This document shows, in pieces, positions 1 through 8,992 of a DNA stretch of 64,000 bases. This DNA comes from Pseudomonas putida (GTDB taxonomy: Bacteria > Pseudomonadota > Gammaproteobacteria > Pseudomonadales > Pseudomonadaceae). The stretch lies in NCBI RefSeq assembly GCF_022627325.1, contig NZ_JAETZZ010000005.1:124001-188000 (forward strand), read 5' to 3'. The stretch's first letter is position 1. Each line of letters opens with the position of its first letter. The position numbers and the translations under genes are program-made. Under the pieces are notes generated by a model, which saw only the letters and a list, made by a program, of their open reading frames with translations, was not told where the DNA came from and ran no database searches.

Positions 1-2308
1 CGACAGCGCCGACAAGCATGTGGCAGGCGAAGCGGTGTACATCGACGACCGCCTGGAATTCCCCAACCAGTTGCACGTCTATGCGCGCACCGCCGACCGT
101 GCCCACGCCCGCATCCTGCGCATCGACACCACGCCGTGCTATGCCTTCGAAGGCGTGCGCATCGCCATCACCCATGAAGACATTCCAGGCCTCAAGGACA
201 TTGGCCCGGTGGTGGCCGGTGACCCGCTGCTGGCCATCGACAAGGTCGAGTTCTTCGGCCAGCCGGTGCTCGCCGTGGCCGCGCGCGACCTGGACACCGC
301 GCGCCGTGCCGCCATGGCGGCGATCATCGAATACGAAGACCTGGAGCCGGTACTGGACGTGGTCGAGGCGCTGCGCAAAAAGCACTTCGTACTCGACAGC
401 CACACTCACCAGCGTGGTGATTCGGCCACTGCCCTGGCCAGCGCCCCGCACCGCCTGCAGGGCACCCTGCATATCGGTGGCCAGGAGCATTTCTACCTGG
501 AGACGCAGATTTCTTCGGTGATGCCCACCGAAGACGGCGGCATGATCGTCTTCTGCTCCACGCAAAACCCTACCGAAGTGCAGAAGCTCGTCGCCGAAGT
601 GCTGGACGTGCCGATGAACAAGGTGGTGCTCGACATGCGCCGCATGGGCGGCGGTTTCGGCGGCAAGGAAACCCAGGCCGCCAGCCCGGCCTGCCTGTGC
701 GCCGTGGTCGCACGCCTGACCGGCCAGCCGACCAAGATGCGCCTGCCGCGCGTCGAAGACATGATGATGACCGGCAAACGCCACCCCTTCTATGTCGAGT
801 ACGACGTCGGCTTCGATGACGAAGGGCGCCTGCAGGGCATCGACATGGACCTGGCCGGCAACTGCGGCTACTCGCCCGACCTTTCCGGCTCGATCGTCGA
901 CCGTGCCATGTTCCATTCCGACAATGCCTACTACCTGGGCGATGCCACCGTGCACGGCCACCGCTGCAAGACCAACACCGCCTCCAACACCGCCTACCGC
1001 GGCTTCGGCGGCCCACAGGGCATGGTTGCCATCGAGCAGGTGATGGACCACATCGCCCGCCATCTGGGGCGCGACCCGCTGGCCGTGCGCAAGGCCAACT
1101 ACTACGGCAAGACCGAGCGCAACGTCACCCACTATTACCAGACCGTCGAGCACAACATGCTCGAGGAGATGACCGCCGAGCTGGAAGCCAGCAGCGACTA
1201 CGCAGAACGCCGCGAATCGATCCGCCGGTTCAACGCCAACAGCCCGGTCCTCAAGAAGGGCCTGGCGCTGACCCCGGTCAAGTTCGGCATCTCGTTCACC
1301 GCCACCTTCCTCAACCAGGCCGGTGCGCTGATCCACATCTACACCGATGGCAGCATCCACCTGAACCACGGCGGCACCGAGATGGGCCAGGGCCTGAACA
1401 CCAAGGTGGCCCAGGTCGTGGCGCAGATTTTCCAGGTTGATTTCAGCCGCATCCAGATTACCGCCACCAACACCGACAAGGTGCCCAACACCTCGCCGAC
1501 CGCAGCCTCCAGCGGCGCCGACCTGAACGGCAAAGCGGCGCAGAATGCGGCCGAGATTCTCAAAAAGCGCCTGACCGAGTTCGCCGCGCGGCATTATCAG
1601 GTCACCGAGGAAGACGTCGAGTTCCGTAACGGCCATGTGCGCGTGCGCGACCAGATCGTCAGCTTCGAACAACTGGTGCAGCAGGCGTACTTCGCCCAGG
1701 TCTCCCTGTCGAGTACCGGCTTCTACCGCACGCCCAAGATCTTCTACGACCGCAGCCAGGCACGCGGCCGGCCGTTCTACTACTTCGCCTTCGGCGCCGC
1801 CTGCGTGGAAGTGATCGTCGACACCCTGACCGGCGAGTACAAGATGCTGCGCGCCGACATCCTGCACGACGTCGGCGATTCGCTGAACCCGGCCATCGAC
1901 ATTGGCCAGGTGGAAGGCGGCTTCATCCAGGGCATGGGTTGGCTGACCACCGAAGAGCTGGTGTGGAACAGCAAGGGCAAGCTGATGACCAATGGCCCGG
2001 CCAGCTACAAGATCCCGGCCGTGGCCGACATGCCGCTGGACCTGCGGGTAAAGCTGGTGGAAAACCGCAAGAACCCGGAAGACACCGTGTTCCACTCCAA
2101 GGCTGTTGGCGAGCCACCGTTCATGCTCGGCATCGCCGCCTGGTGTGCGATCAAGGATGCCGTGGCCAGTATTGCCGGTTACCGCCTGCAACCGAACATC
2201 GACGCACCAGCGACACCGGAGCGGGTGCTGTGGGGCTGCGAGCAGATGCGCAAGGCGGTGGCGGCCACCGAGCCTGCAGAACCGCAACGGGAAACCGTCA
2301 CACACTGA
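1..2308 (+). CDS. xdhB: Xanthine dehydrogenase, molybdopterin-binding large subunit (5' end outside window)
   Basis: Oxidises hypoxanthine and xanthine to urate as the Mo-cofactor subunit of the XdhAB complex in the cytoplasm. The reading frame is open from base 2, and the residues before the first in-window GTG (DSADKHVAGEAVYIDD) are family-conserved, so the gene is cut by the window edge, probably by some tens of residues. Molybdopterin-site motifs are present: GGGFGGKETQ near base 650 (Glu that contacts substrate), AYRGFGGPQG near 1000 (substrate Arg), and KAVGEPPF with the catalytic base Glu codon at 2111. xdhC and guaD follow on the same strand. xdhA, with the Fe-S and FAD domains, should lie just upstream. 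Confidence 0.96.
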   Translation, partial: DSADKHVAGEAVYIDDRLEFPNQLHVYARTADRAHARILRIDTTPCYAFEGVRIAITHEDIPGLKDIGPVVAGDPLLAIDKVEFFGQPVLAVAARDLDTARRAAMAAIIEYEDLEPVLDVVEALRKKHFVLDSHTHQRGDSATALASAPHRLQGTLHIGGQEHFYLETQISSVMPTEDGGMIVFCSTQNPTEVQKLVAEVLDVPMNKVVLDMRRMGGGFGGKETQAASPACLCAVVARLTGQPTKMRLPRVEDMMMTGKRHPFYVEYDVGFDDEGRLQGIDMDLAGNCGYSPDLSGSIVDRAMFHSDNAYYLGDATVHGHRCKTNTASNTAYRGFGGPQGMVAIEQVMDHIARHLGRDPLAVRKANYYGKTERNVTHYYQTVEHNMLEEMTAELEASSDYAERRESIRRFNANSPVLKKGLALTPVKFGISFTATFLNQAGALIHIYTDGSIHLNHGGTEMGQGLNTKVAQVVAQIFQVDFSRIQITATNTDKVPNTSPTAASSGADLNGKAAQNAAEILKKRLTEFAARHYQVTEEDVEFRNGHVRVRDQIVSFEQLVQQAYFAQVSLSSTGFYRTPKIFYDRSQARGRPFYYFAFGAACVEVIVDTLTGEYKMLRADILHDVGDSLNPAIDIGQVEGGFIQGMGWLTTEELVWNSKGKLMTNGPASYKIPAVADMPLDLRVKLVENRKNPEDTVFHSKAVGEPPFMLGIAAWCAIKDAVASIAGYRLQPNIDAPATPERVLWGCEQMRKAVAATEPAEPQRETVTH

Positions 2309-2320
2309 GGTTGGGTGGGC

Positions 2321-2400
2321 GCCTGTTCGGGCCCTGTCGCCGGCAAGCCCGCGCTGTACCTGCGGGCACCAGGCTTGCCAGCGACAAGGCTCGAACAGGC
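2321..2400. repeat. REP-type inverted repeat between xdhB and xdhC
   Basis: Two arms, GCCTGTTCGGGCCCTGTCGC near 2321-2340 and the near reverse complement ending TCGAACAGGC at 2399, could fold into one long imperfect hairpin. Each arm carries the CGCCGGCAAGCC / GGCTTGCC core of Pseudomonas REP elements. It lies inside the presumed xdh operon, so it may act as an mRNA-stability or attenuation element rather than as a full terminator. Confidence 0.7.
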
Positions 2401-2423
2401 CACCTGGAATGAGGAACTGCATC

Positions 2424-3269
2424 ATGCACCAATGGATCAACGCCCTCGCCGACCACCAGTCCCGTGGCGAAGCCTGCGTGCTGGTGACCATCATCGAGGA
2501 ACGCGGTTCGACCCCGCGCAACGCAGGCTCGAAAATGGTCGTCAGTGCCAGCGGCCTGTTCGACACCATCGGCGGCGGCCACCTGGAATACAAGGCCCTG
2601 CACATCGCTCGGCAGATGCTTGAAGAGCAGCGCAGCACGCCGCACCTGGAGCGCTTCAGCCTCGGCGCCAGCCTCGGGCAGTGCTGTGGCGGCGTCACCG
2701 TGCTGCTGTTCGAGCCCATGACCGCTGTACAGGCGCAAATCGCCGTGTTCGGCGCGGGCCATGTCGGCCGTGCTCTGGTACCCTTGCTCGCCGCCCTGCC
2801 CTGCCGGGTGCGCTGGATCGATTCGCGAGAACAGGAATTCCCCGAGCTCATCCCCAACGGGGTGACCAAGGTGGTCAGCGAGGAGCCGGTCGACGAAGTG
2901 GCCGAGCTGCCACCTGGTTGCTACTGCATCGTCATGACCCACAACCATCAGCTCGACCTGGAGCTGACCGCCGCCATTCTCAAGCGCAACGATTTCACCT
3001 GGTTCGGCCTGATCGGCTCGAAGACCAAACGGGTCAAGTTCGAGCACCGCCTGCGCGAGCGCGGCTTCGACGAGGCCGTGATGGCGCGCATGCGCTGCCC
3101 GATGGGCCTGGCCGAGGTCAAGGGCAAGTTGCCGATCGAGATCGCCGTGTCCATCGCCGGCGAAATCATTGCCACCTACAACGCCTGCTTTGGCCAGCAT
3201 GACGCTGGCGTCAATGCGGGCCCCATCGCCCAACTGCTGCCGCCGTCCCGGCGCAGCCAAGCCAATTGA
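2424..3269 (+). CDS. xdhC: XdhC, molybdenum cofactor chaperone for xanthine dehydrogenase
   Basis: 281 residues. XdhC proteins bind Moco, promote its sulfuration and deliver it to XdhB. The N-terminal XdhC/CoxI domain is visible (ACVLVTIIEERGSTPRNAG), then the QCCGG motif around residue 90, then a Rossmann-like half beginning AVFGAGHVGRALV and the conserved LIGSKTKRVKFEHRL. The frame stays open upstream into xdhB, but the ATG at 2424 is preceded by GAGGA and gives the normal family start MHQWI. guaD begins 10 bases after the stop, which indicates co-transcription with xdhB and guaD. Confidence 0.94.
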   Translation: MHQWINALADHQSRGEACVLVTIIEERGSTPRNAGSKMVVSASGLFDTIGGGHLEYKALHIARQMLEEQRSTPHLERFSLGASLGQCCGGVTVLLFEPMTAVQAQIAVFGAGHVGRALVPLLAALPCRVRWIDSREQEFPELIPNGVTKVVSEEPVDEVAELPPGCYCIVMTHNHQLDLELTAAILKRNDFTWFGLIGSKTKRVKFEHRLRERGFDEAVMARMRCPMGLAEVKGKLPIEIAVSIAGEIIATYNACFGQHDAGVNAGPIAQLLPPSRRSQAN

Positions 3270-3279
3270 CGAGTGAGTT

Positions 3280-4584
3280 ATGACCGTTACCCGCAAAGCC
3301 TACCGTGCCGCCATCCTGCACAGCATCGCTGACCCGGCCGAGGTGGGCCTGGACGCGTCCCATGAGTACTACGAGGACGGCCTGCTGGTGATCGACGATG
3401 GCCGCATCAGTGCACTGGGCCATGCCAGCGAACTGCTGCCGACGCTGGATGCCGACATCGAAGTGGTGCATTACCAGGACGCCCTGATTACCCCTGGCTT
3501 CATCGACACCCACATCCATTACCCGCAGACCGGCATGATCGGTTCCTACGGCGAACAGCTGCTGGACTGGCTCAACACCTATACCTTCCCCTGTGAAAGG
3601 CAGTTCGCCGACAAGGATCACGCCGACAACGTCGCGAAAATCTTCCTCAAGGAACTGCTGCGCAACGGCACCACCACGGCCCTGGTGTTCGGCAGTGTGC
3701 ACCCGCAGTCGGTCAATGCACTGTTCGAGGAGGCCGAGCGCCTGGACCTGCGGATGATCGCCGGCAAGGTGATGATGGACCGCAACGCGCCCGACTACCT
3801 GACCGACACCGCCGAAACCAGCTACACCGACAGCAAAGCGCTGATCGAGCGCTGGCACGGCAAGGGCCGCCTGCACTACGCAGTCACCCCGCGCTTCGCC
3901 CCCACCAGCACCCCGCAGCAGTTGAAGCTTGCCGGGCAGTTGCTCAAGGAGCATCCGGGCGTCTACATGCACACGCACCTGTCCGAGAACCTCAAGGAAA
4001 TCGACTGGGTCAAGGAACTGTTCCCTGAGCAGAAAGGTTACCTGGACGTCTACGACCACTTCGAACTGCTCGGCGAGCGCTCCATTTTCGCCCACGGCGT
4101 GCACCTGTGCGACGACGAATGCCAACGCCTGTCCGAAACCGGCTCGGCAATCGCCTTCTGCCCAACCTCGAACCTGTTCCTGGGCAGTGGCTTGTTCAAC
4201 TTGCCCCAGGCCGAACGCTTCAAGGTGAACGTAGGCCTGGGCACCGACGTCGGTGCCGGCACCAGCTTCTCGCTGCTCAGCACCCTGAACGAAGCGTACA
4301 AGGTCATGCAGCTGCAGGGCGCGCGCCTGCACCCCTACAAATCGCTGTACCTGGCCACCCTCGGCGGCGCCCGTGCGTTGCGCCTGGATGACCGGATCGG
4401 CAGCCTGCGCCCCGGCAACGATGCCGACTTCGTGGTGCTCGACTACAAGGCCACGCCGCTGCTCGACTACCGTATCCAGCAGTCTGGCAGCATCGAAGAG
4501 ACCTTGTTCGTCCTCGCCACCCTGGGCGACGACCGCACCGTGCGCGAAACCTACGCCGCCGGCCGCTGCGTGCACCAGCGCTAA
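3280..4584 (+). CDS. guaD: Guanine deaminase
   Basis: 434 residues, normal family length. Hydrolyses guanine to xanthine and ammonia, feeding the xanthine dehydrogenase encoded just upstream. It belongs to the metal-dependent amidohydrolase superfamily. The zinc-site motif [12 protein letters not shown] has His78 and His80. Later metal or substrate ligands are in HTHLSEN, HGVHL and [10 protein letters not shown]. The gene ends exactly against the convergent aquaporin gene: the last four bases, CTAA, contain both stop codons on opposite strands. Confidence 0.96.
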   Translation: MTVTRKAYRAAILHSIADPAEVGLDASHEYYEDGLLVIDDGRISALGHASELLPTLDADIEVVHYQDALITPGFIDTHIHYPQTGMIGSYGEQLLDWLNTYTFPCERQFADKDHADNVAKIFLKELLRNGTTTALVFGSVHPQSVNALFEEAERLDLRMIAGKVMMDRNAPDYLTDTAETSYTDSKALIERWHGKGRLHYAVTPRFAPTSTPQQLKLAGQLLKEHPGVYMHTHLSENLKEIDWVKELFPEQKGYLDVYDHFELLGERSIFAHGVHLCDDECQRLSETGSAIAFCPTSNLFLGSGLFNLPQAERFKVNVGLGTDVGAGTSFSLLSTLNEAYKVMQLQGARLHPYKSLYLATLGGARALRLDDRIGSLRPGNDADFVVLDYKATPLLDYRIQQSGSIEETLFVLATLGDDRTVRETYAAGRCVHQR

Positions 4585-5279
4585 GGCGCCTTGGCCAACC
4601 CCCGGTACAGTGCGCCGCCGATCGCTGCCCCGATCAGCGGCGCCAGCCAGAACAGCCACAGTTGCTGCAAGGCCCAGCCACCGACGAACAGCGCCGGCCC
4701 CGTGCTGCGCGCGGGGTTGACCGAGGTATTGGTCACCGGGATCGAGATCAGGTGGATCAGCGTCAGGGCCAGGCCGATGGCGATGGGGGCAAAGCCCGCC
4801 GGTGCCCGGGCGTCAGTTGCGCCCATGATCACCACCAGGAACATCGCCGTCATCACCACTTCACTGACAAAACCCGCGCCCAGCGAGTAACCGCCTGGCG
4901 AGTGGTCGGCGTAGCCATTGGACGCCAGGCCCGCCGACAATTCGAAGCCGGCCTTGCCGCTGGCGATGAAGTAGATCACCGCTGCCGCGAAGATCGCACC
5001 GATCACCTGGGCGATGACGTATGGCAGCAACTCCTTGGCCGGAAAACGCCCGCCCACTACCAGCCCGAAGGAAACAGCAGGGTTCAGGTGGCAACCGGAG
5101 ATGTGGCCGATGGCGAATGCCATCGTCAGGACGGTAAGACCGAAGGCGAAGGCGACACCGAGAACGCCGATGCCGAGGGGAGAGCTGGCTGCGATTACCG
5201 CACTGCCGCAGCCGCCGAGTACCAACCAGAAGGTGCCGATCAGCTCGGCACCCATACGTTTACCCAGAGACATGGTCAT
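4581..5279 (-). CDS. aqpZ: Aquaporin Z
   Basis: 232 residues with six predicted membrane helices and the two aquaporin half-helix motifs, HLNPAVSFG and TSVNPARS. The selectivity-filter neighbourhood [18 protein letters not shown] matches AqpZ (His, Thr, Arg) rather than the wider glycerol facilitators, so it should be a water channel of the inner membrane. Two ATGs sit two codons apart (5279 and 5273). The AGGAAAGG ribosome site fits the first. It is transcribed away from the gclR side and converges on guaD. A link to purine metabolism is not evident. Confidence 0.92.
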   Translation of the reverse strand: MTMSLGKRMGAELIGTFWLVLGGCGSAVIAASSPLGIGVLGVAFAFGLTVLTMAFAIGHISGCHLNPAVSFGLVVGGRFPAKELLPYVIAQVIGAIFAAAVIYFIASGKAGFELSAGLASNGYADHSPGGYSLGAGFVSEVVMTAMFLVVIMGATDARAPAGFAPIAIGLALTLIHLISIPVTNTSVNPARSTGPALFVGGWALQQLWLFWLAPLIGAAIGGALYRGLAKAP

Positions 5280-5389
5280 GGACCTTTCCTCAAGAAGTGG
5301 AACGCAACGGATGCGCAAGCCCAACTGCTTGATGAAGGTTTGCCCACAAGAATTTAGCAGACGTTTGAACAATGACCAGCAACAACGAG

Positions 5390-5482
5390 GGCCGCTTGGC
5401 GCCCATCGCCGGCAAGGCGCCCCCCGCACAACCTCACGGGAGCCGGATTGCCGGCGACAGGCCGCGAAGCGGCCCCTCATTC
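5390..5482. repeat. REP element pair between aqpZ and gclR
   Basis: Two inverted copies of the REP core: GCCCATCGCCGGCAAGGCG near 5410 and GGAGCCGGATTGCCGGCGA near 5440, the second followed by the GGCCGCGAAGCGGCC stem. The rest of the 217-base gap between aqpZ and the regulator gene holds nothing else I recognise. Confidence 0.75.
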
Positions 5483-5496
5483 AGCCAGGCAAACGA

Positions 5497-6252
5497 TCAA
5501 CCCTTCAGCGAGACCTTGGGCTTTTTCAGCAGGTGCGAAAACACCGCATGCAGGTCGTCCGAGGCGCTCTCCTCGTCCAGGTTGAGCTTGCTGTCGATAT
5601 GGTCCATGTGATGCATCATCAGGCTGACCGCCTGCTCGGCATCACGCGCCTCGATGGCATCGATCAGTTGCATGTGCTCGTCATAAGAGCAGTGCGAACG
5701 GTTGCCGCTCTCATATTGGGCAATGATCAGCGATGTCTGCGACACCAGGCTGCGCTGAAAACTGACCAGCGGGGCATTGCCGGCCGCCTCGGCCAACTTC
5801 AGGTGAAACTCCCCGGACAGCCGGATGCCGGCACCCCGATCACCACGCGAGAAGCTGTCACGCTCTTCACGGACCATGTGCCGCAGTTCGTTGAGCTGCT
5901 CGACGGTGGCGTGCTGCACGGCCAGTTCGGTGATGGCGCGTTCGACCATGCGCCGCGAGAAGAACACCTGACGGGCTTCTTCGACCGTCGGGCTGGCCAC
6001 CACGGCACCGCGGTTGGGGCGCAGCAGCACAACGCTTTCGTGGGCAAGGCGCGACAGGGCACGGCGGATGATGGTGCGGCTGACGCCGAATATCTCGCCC
6101 AGCGCTTCCTCGCTCAACTTGGTGCCCGGTGCGAGTCGCTGCTCGAGGATCGCCTCGAAGATGTGCGCATAGACGATATCGTCCTGGGTACCGCTGCGGC
6201 CAGCCTTGCCGGCACGCGCAGGTTTCTTCAGAGGTTGCAGCTGTTCGTTCAT
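5497..6252 (-). CDS. gclR: GntR/FCD-family repressor, GclR type
   Basis: 251 residues. N-terminal winged helix-turn-helix (about residues 25-90, with EEALGEIFGVSRTIIRRALSRL) followed by an FCD effector domain with its helix-borne metal ligands (EFHLKLAEAAGN, then HMQLIDAIEARDAEQ). From memory, the orthologue at this position in P. putida KT2440 (PP_4283, GclR) represses the gcl operon and limits growth on ethylene glycol via glyoxylate. The ATG at 6252 was preferred over an upstream in-frame ATG because it follows a GAGAG ribosome site and gives the usual length. A TTGTACACAA palindrome lies 35 bases upstream of the start, which suggests autoregulation. Confidence 0.85.
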   Translation of the reverse strand: MNEQLQPLKKPARAGKAGRSGTQDDIVYAHIFEAILEQRLAPGTKLSEEALGEIFGVSRTIIRRALSRLAHESVVLLRPNRGAVVASPTVEEARQVFFSRRMVERAITELAVQHATVEQLNELRHMVREERDSFSRGDRGAGIRLSGEFHLKLAEAAGNAPLVSFQRSLVSQTSLIIAQYESGNRSHCSYDEHMQLIDAIEARDAEQAVSLMMHHMDHIDSKLNLDEESASDDLHAVFSHLLKKPKVSLKG

Positions 6253-6286
6253 GGGCTCTCGAGGCACGAAGGAAAGTATGGCGGCA

Positions 6287-6296
6287 TTGTACACAA
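6287..6296. promoter_or_regulatory. Predicted GclR operator (gclR side)
   Basis: TTGTACACAA, an almost perfect palindrome, 35 bases upstream of the gclR start codon. It is one of eight TTGTAYACAA matches in the window, and one of two in the gclR/NCS2 divergent region. Assignment to GclR is inferred from its distribution next to purine and glyoxylate genes. Confidence 0.7.
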
Positions 6297-6385
6297 GCTG
6301 AGCCGTTTCTGCAGGTGGGGTTTTATCTATATAGCTGATGTGCGGCATATGATGCGTACAAAAAATAAAACATTATTTGCTTTCT

Positions 6386-6395
6386 TTGTACACAA
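6386..6395. promoter_or_regulatory. Predicted GclR operator (NCS2 permease side)
   Basis: TTGTACACAA in an AT-rich stretch about 140 bases upstream of the permease start and 99 bases from the companion site near gclR. A half-like GCGTACAAAA lies 30 bases to its left. The paired arrangement recurs in the hiuH/puuE and glcG/gcl divergent regions. Confidence 0.7.
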
Positions 6396-6536
6396 AAGCA
6401 TAATCCATCGGGCAACTTCTTGACCCGTAAGTCAACAAAGCGGCGTCAGACGTCTGCCATCCCTCGCGGAGCCGCCAAGTGCATTGCGCAGGTCACTGGC
6501 TCCAAGAACAACAAGAAAGACTTGAGGAGTATCGCT

Positions 6537-7886
6537 GTGGAAAGCCGCAAATCCGACGCACCTACGCTGGATCTCGCTCCACCGCTCGAAACGAGCTGGC
6601 TGGAGCGGATTTTCAAACTCAAGCAACACGGCAGTACCGTCAAAACCGAAATGATCGCCGGGGTGACCACCTTCATCACCATGGCGTACATCATCTTCGT
6701 CAACCCGAACATCATGGCTGACGCCGGCATCGATCACGGCGCAGCCTTCGTTGCCACCTGCATCGCTGCGGCGCTGGGCTGCCTGCTGATGGGCCTTTAT
6801 GCCAACTGGCCAGTGGGGCTGGCGCCAGGCATGGGGCTCAACGCCTTCTTCACCTACACCGTGGTCGGCACCATGGGCTACAACTGGGAAACGGCTCTGG
6901 GCGCGGTGTTCGTCTCAGGCGTGCTGTTCATGTTCCTGACCTTGTCGAAAGTGCGCGAATGGTTGCTGAACAGTATTCCGGTCAGCCTGCGCCATGCCAT
7001 GGGGGCCGGCGTCGGATTGTTTCTCGGGCTGATCGGCCTGAAGACGGCAGGCATCATCGTCGACAGCCCCGCCACGCTGATCAAGCTGGGTTCGCTGCAT
7101 GAGCCTGGCCCTTTGCTGGCGGCACTGTGCTTCCTGTCTATTGCGATCCTCAGCTACAAGCGCGTGTTCGGCGCCATCCTGATCAGCATCATCGGCGTCA
7201 CCTTGGCCGGCTGGGGCCTGGGCCTGGTGAAGTTTGGCGGGGTGATGTCGATGCCGCCGAGCCTGGCACCCACCTGGATGGCCATGGACGTGGCCGGCGT
7301 GTTCAACGTGAGCATGATCAGCGTGGTGCTGGCGTTCCTCTTCGTGCACATGTTCGACACCGCCGGTACCTTGATGGGCGTCGCCCAGCGGGCCAACCTG
7401 GTGGCGCCAGACGGCCGCATCGAAGGCCTGTCGAAGGCCTTGAAGGCGGACAGCGCGTCCAGCGTGTTCGGTGCCGTGGTGGGCGTGCCGCCGGTAACCA
7501 GCTATGTGGAAAGTGCCGCGGGCGTTGCCGCAGGCGGCCGTACTGGCCTGACCGCGGTGGTGGTTGGCCTGTTGTTCGTGGCGGCGATGTTCTTCGCACC
7601 GCTGGCCGGGATGATTCCAGCCTACGCGACTGCAGGTGCACTGATTTACGTGGCCATGCTGATGATGGGCAGCATGGCGCACATCCATTGGGATGAAGCC
7701 ACCGACAGCATTCCGGCGATCGTCACGGTGATCATGATGCCGCTGACCTTCTCGGTCGCAGACGGTATTGCCCTGGGTTTCATCACCTATGTGGCGCTGA
7801 AGGCCGGTACTGGCAAGTACAAAGAGATCTCGGCCAGCCTGTGGGTGCTGTGCGCGATCTTCATTGCCAAGTTCGTGTTCCTCTGA
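6537..7886 (+). CDS. NCS2-family purine permease, AzgA-like (adenine/guanine/hypoxanthine type)
   Basis: 449 residues if translation begins at GTG 6537, which is preceded by GAGGAG at the right spacing. The frame is open from 6420, but that part is not family-like. Typical AzgA-group features are visible: TEMIAGVTTFITMAYIIFVNP at the first helix, NWPVGLAPGMGLNAFF, FDTAGTLMGVA and the VTSYVESAAGVAAGGRTGL motif. It should be a proton-coupled nucleobase importer of the inner membrane. It is divergent from gclR, with two operator-like palindromes between, so it is probably part of the GclR regulon. Confidence 0.9.
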   Translation: MESRKSDAPTLDLAPPLETSWLERIFKLKQHGSTVKTEMIAGVTTFITMAYIIFVNPNIMADAGIDHGAAFVATCIAAALGCLLMGLYANWPVGLAPGMGLNAFFTYTVVGTMGYNWETALGAVFVSGVLFMFLTLSKVREWLLNSIPVSLRHAMGAGVGLFLGLIGLKTAGIIVDSPATLIKLGSLHEPGPLLAALCFLSIAILSYKRVFGAILISIIGVTLAGWGLGLVKFGGVMSMPPSLAPTWMAMDVAGVFNVSMISVVLAFLFVHMFDTAGTLMGVAQRANLVAPDGRIEGLSKALKADSASSVFGAVVGVPPVTSYVESAAGVAAGGRTGLTAVVVGLLFVAAMFFAPLAGMIPAYATAGALIYVAMLMMGSMAHIHWDEATDSIPAIVTVIMMPLTFSVADGIALGFITYVALKAGTGKYKEISASLWVLCAIFIAKFVFL

Positions 7887-7906
7887 ATTGACACATGCAC
7901 CAGATC

Positions 7907-7929
7907 AGGGCGCTTCGGCGCCCTTTTTG
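7907..7929 (+). terminator. Rho-independent terminator of the NCS2 permease
   Basis: GGGCGC stem, TTCG tetraloop, GCGCCC, then a run of five T, starting about 20 bases after the permease stop codon. Confidence 0.9.
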
Positions 7930-7935
7930 TGCTGT

Positions 7936-8170
7936 CGGCTTGCCGGCGATGGGCCGCAAAGCGGACCCAGATGTTCGCGGGTCGCACCGAGCGCGCTCGG
8001 GCGATTACAGCTCCGCTATGGGGGGCTGCTTTGCAGCCCATCGCCGGCAAGCCGGCTCCCACCCCGTCCGCGGTGTTCTTCAGGTCAGCGTTTTACCTGT
8101 CGTAGCAACGGTCTTACCCATTGCTAAAAGCCGCCGCAATCCAGGTGGGAGCCGGCTTGCCGGCGATGAG
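7936..8170. repeat. Cluster of three REP elements between convergent NCS2 permease and hiuH
   Basis: Three REP cores: CGGCTTGCCGGCGATGGGCC at 7936, the opposite orientation GCCCATCGCCGGCAAGCCGG near 8036-8055, and GTGGGAGCCGGCTTGCCGGC at 8144. They fill most of the 375-base gap between the permease and hiuH. I see no gene in the gap. Confidence 0.8.
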
Positions 8171-8200
8171 GGCGCAGGGGAAAACACAAAACAGCAGACG

Positions 8201-8229
8201 AAAAAAAGCCCGCCAGTGTGAGAGCGGGC
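8201..8229 (-). terminator. Rho-independent terminator of hiuH
   Basis: Read on the minus strand, a GCCCGC / GCGGGC stem is followed by seven T. It begins about 30 bases beyond the hiuH stop codon. Confidence 0.88.
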
Positions 8230-8261
8230 CAAGGACCTACGAAGATTCTTCTAGCGACCAA

Positions 8262-8615
8262 CTAGCTCCCACGATAGGTCGAATAGCTATACGGCGAGAT
8301 CAGCAGCGGCACATGGTAGTGCTCCTGCTTCTCGTCGATGCCAAAGCGCAGCACGACAACATCCAGAAACGCCGGCTCCGGCAGTTGTACGCCGCGAGCA
8401 CGGTAGTAGGCGCCAGCACTGAACTGCAGCTGGTAAACGCCAGTACGGTAATCGTCACCCTGCAGCAGCGGCGCGTCCACGCGGCCGTCACTGTTGGTCA
8501 GGGCGGTGTTGACCAGCTCAAGCTGCTGGCCTTCGACACGGTACAGCTCGACCTTGATCGCGCTGCCCGGGCAACCGTGAGCTGCATCCAGTACGTGTGT
8601 AGTCAAACGTCCCAT
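8262..8615 (-). CDS. hiuH: 5-hydroxyisourate hydrolase (transthyretin-like)
   Basis: 117 residues, the usual size. Hydrolyses 5-hydroxyisourate, the product of urate oxidation, to OHCU. The family signatures are at both ends: the N-terminal GRLTTHVLD with catalytic His7, and the C-terminal YSTYRGS tetrapeptide end (YRGS) diagnostic for HIU hydrolases versus transthyretin. The ATG at 8615 follows AGAGG; the frame continues seven codons upstream to a TTG that is less likely. No signal peptide is seen, so it is cytoplasmic. It is divergent from puuE across two predicted GclR operators. Confidence 0.95.
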   Translation of the reverse strand: MGRLTTHVLDAAHGCPGSAIKVELYRVEGQQLELVNTALTNSDGRVDAPLLQGDDYRTGVYQLQFSAGAYYRARGVQLPEPAFLDVVVLRFGIDEKQEHYHVPLLISPYSYSTYRGS

Positions 8616-8723
8616 TGCTTGTCGCCTCTTGTTCAATCTGTGGGCAAAAAATACACAGCCATCCGCACGGCAAACAACCTGCGACGGGCGGGAATAGCGT
8701 TATTAAGACATTTCATCGAAAGA

Positions 8724-8733
8724 TTGTACACAA
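8724..8733. promoter_or_regulatory. Predicted GclR operator (hiuH side)
   Basis: TTGTACACAA, 109 bases upstream of the hiuH start codon. Same 10-mer as at the gclR/NCS2 region. Confidence 0.7.
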
Positions 8734-8906
8734 TTTTTTGAGCCCTTCCGCCAAGGCCCGGTCAAACGGGTCAATAGTCGCAAAATCAAGCGCTGTGCCG
8801 TCGCCAATCTGATTAACTGACCAATCAGGCAGGTTTCTTGCAACAGATTCTCAGGCGACAAATGGGAAGAAATGCGGAAAAACAGGCTTACAAATGATTT
8901 CAGAAG

Positions 8907-8916
8907 TTGTATACAA
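8907..8916. promoter_or_regulatory. Predicted GclR operator (puuE side)
   Basis: TTGTATACAA, a perfect palindrome, 77 bases upstream of the puuE start codon. Confidence 0.72.
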
Positions 8917-8992
8917 TCAGCCCATCCGGTGGTGCGACATCCCGACGCGGCCCGCCCACACCCCGCACTAACGCACAAGAAGGAAGACTGCA

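Larger units (their letters stand above)
8616..8992. other. Divergent control region hiuH / puuE
   Basis: A 377-base gap with no coding potential. It holds two TTGTAYACAA palindromes 183 bases apart, one nearer each gene, and an AT-rich centre with GATTAACTGACCAATCAGGC. The symmetrical layout suggests one repressor controlling both transcripts. Confidence 0.7.

Noticed and set aside
3211..4659. 482-codon open frame on the minus strand opposite guaD
   Set aside because: Antisense to a clearly recognisable guanine deaminase; no motif seen.
6420..6536. 39-codon upstream extension of the NCS2 permease
   Set aside because: Not family-like. GAGGAG followed by GTG at 6537 gives the normal permease N-terminus.
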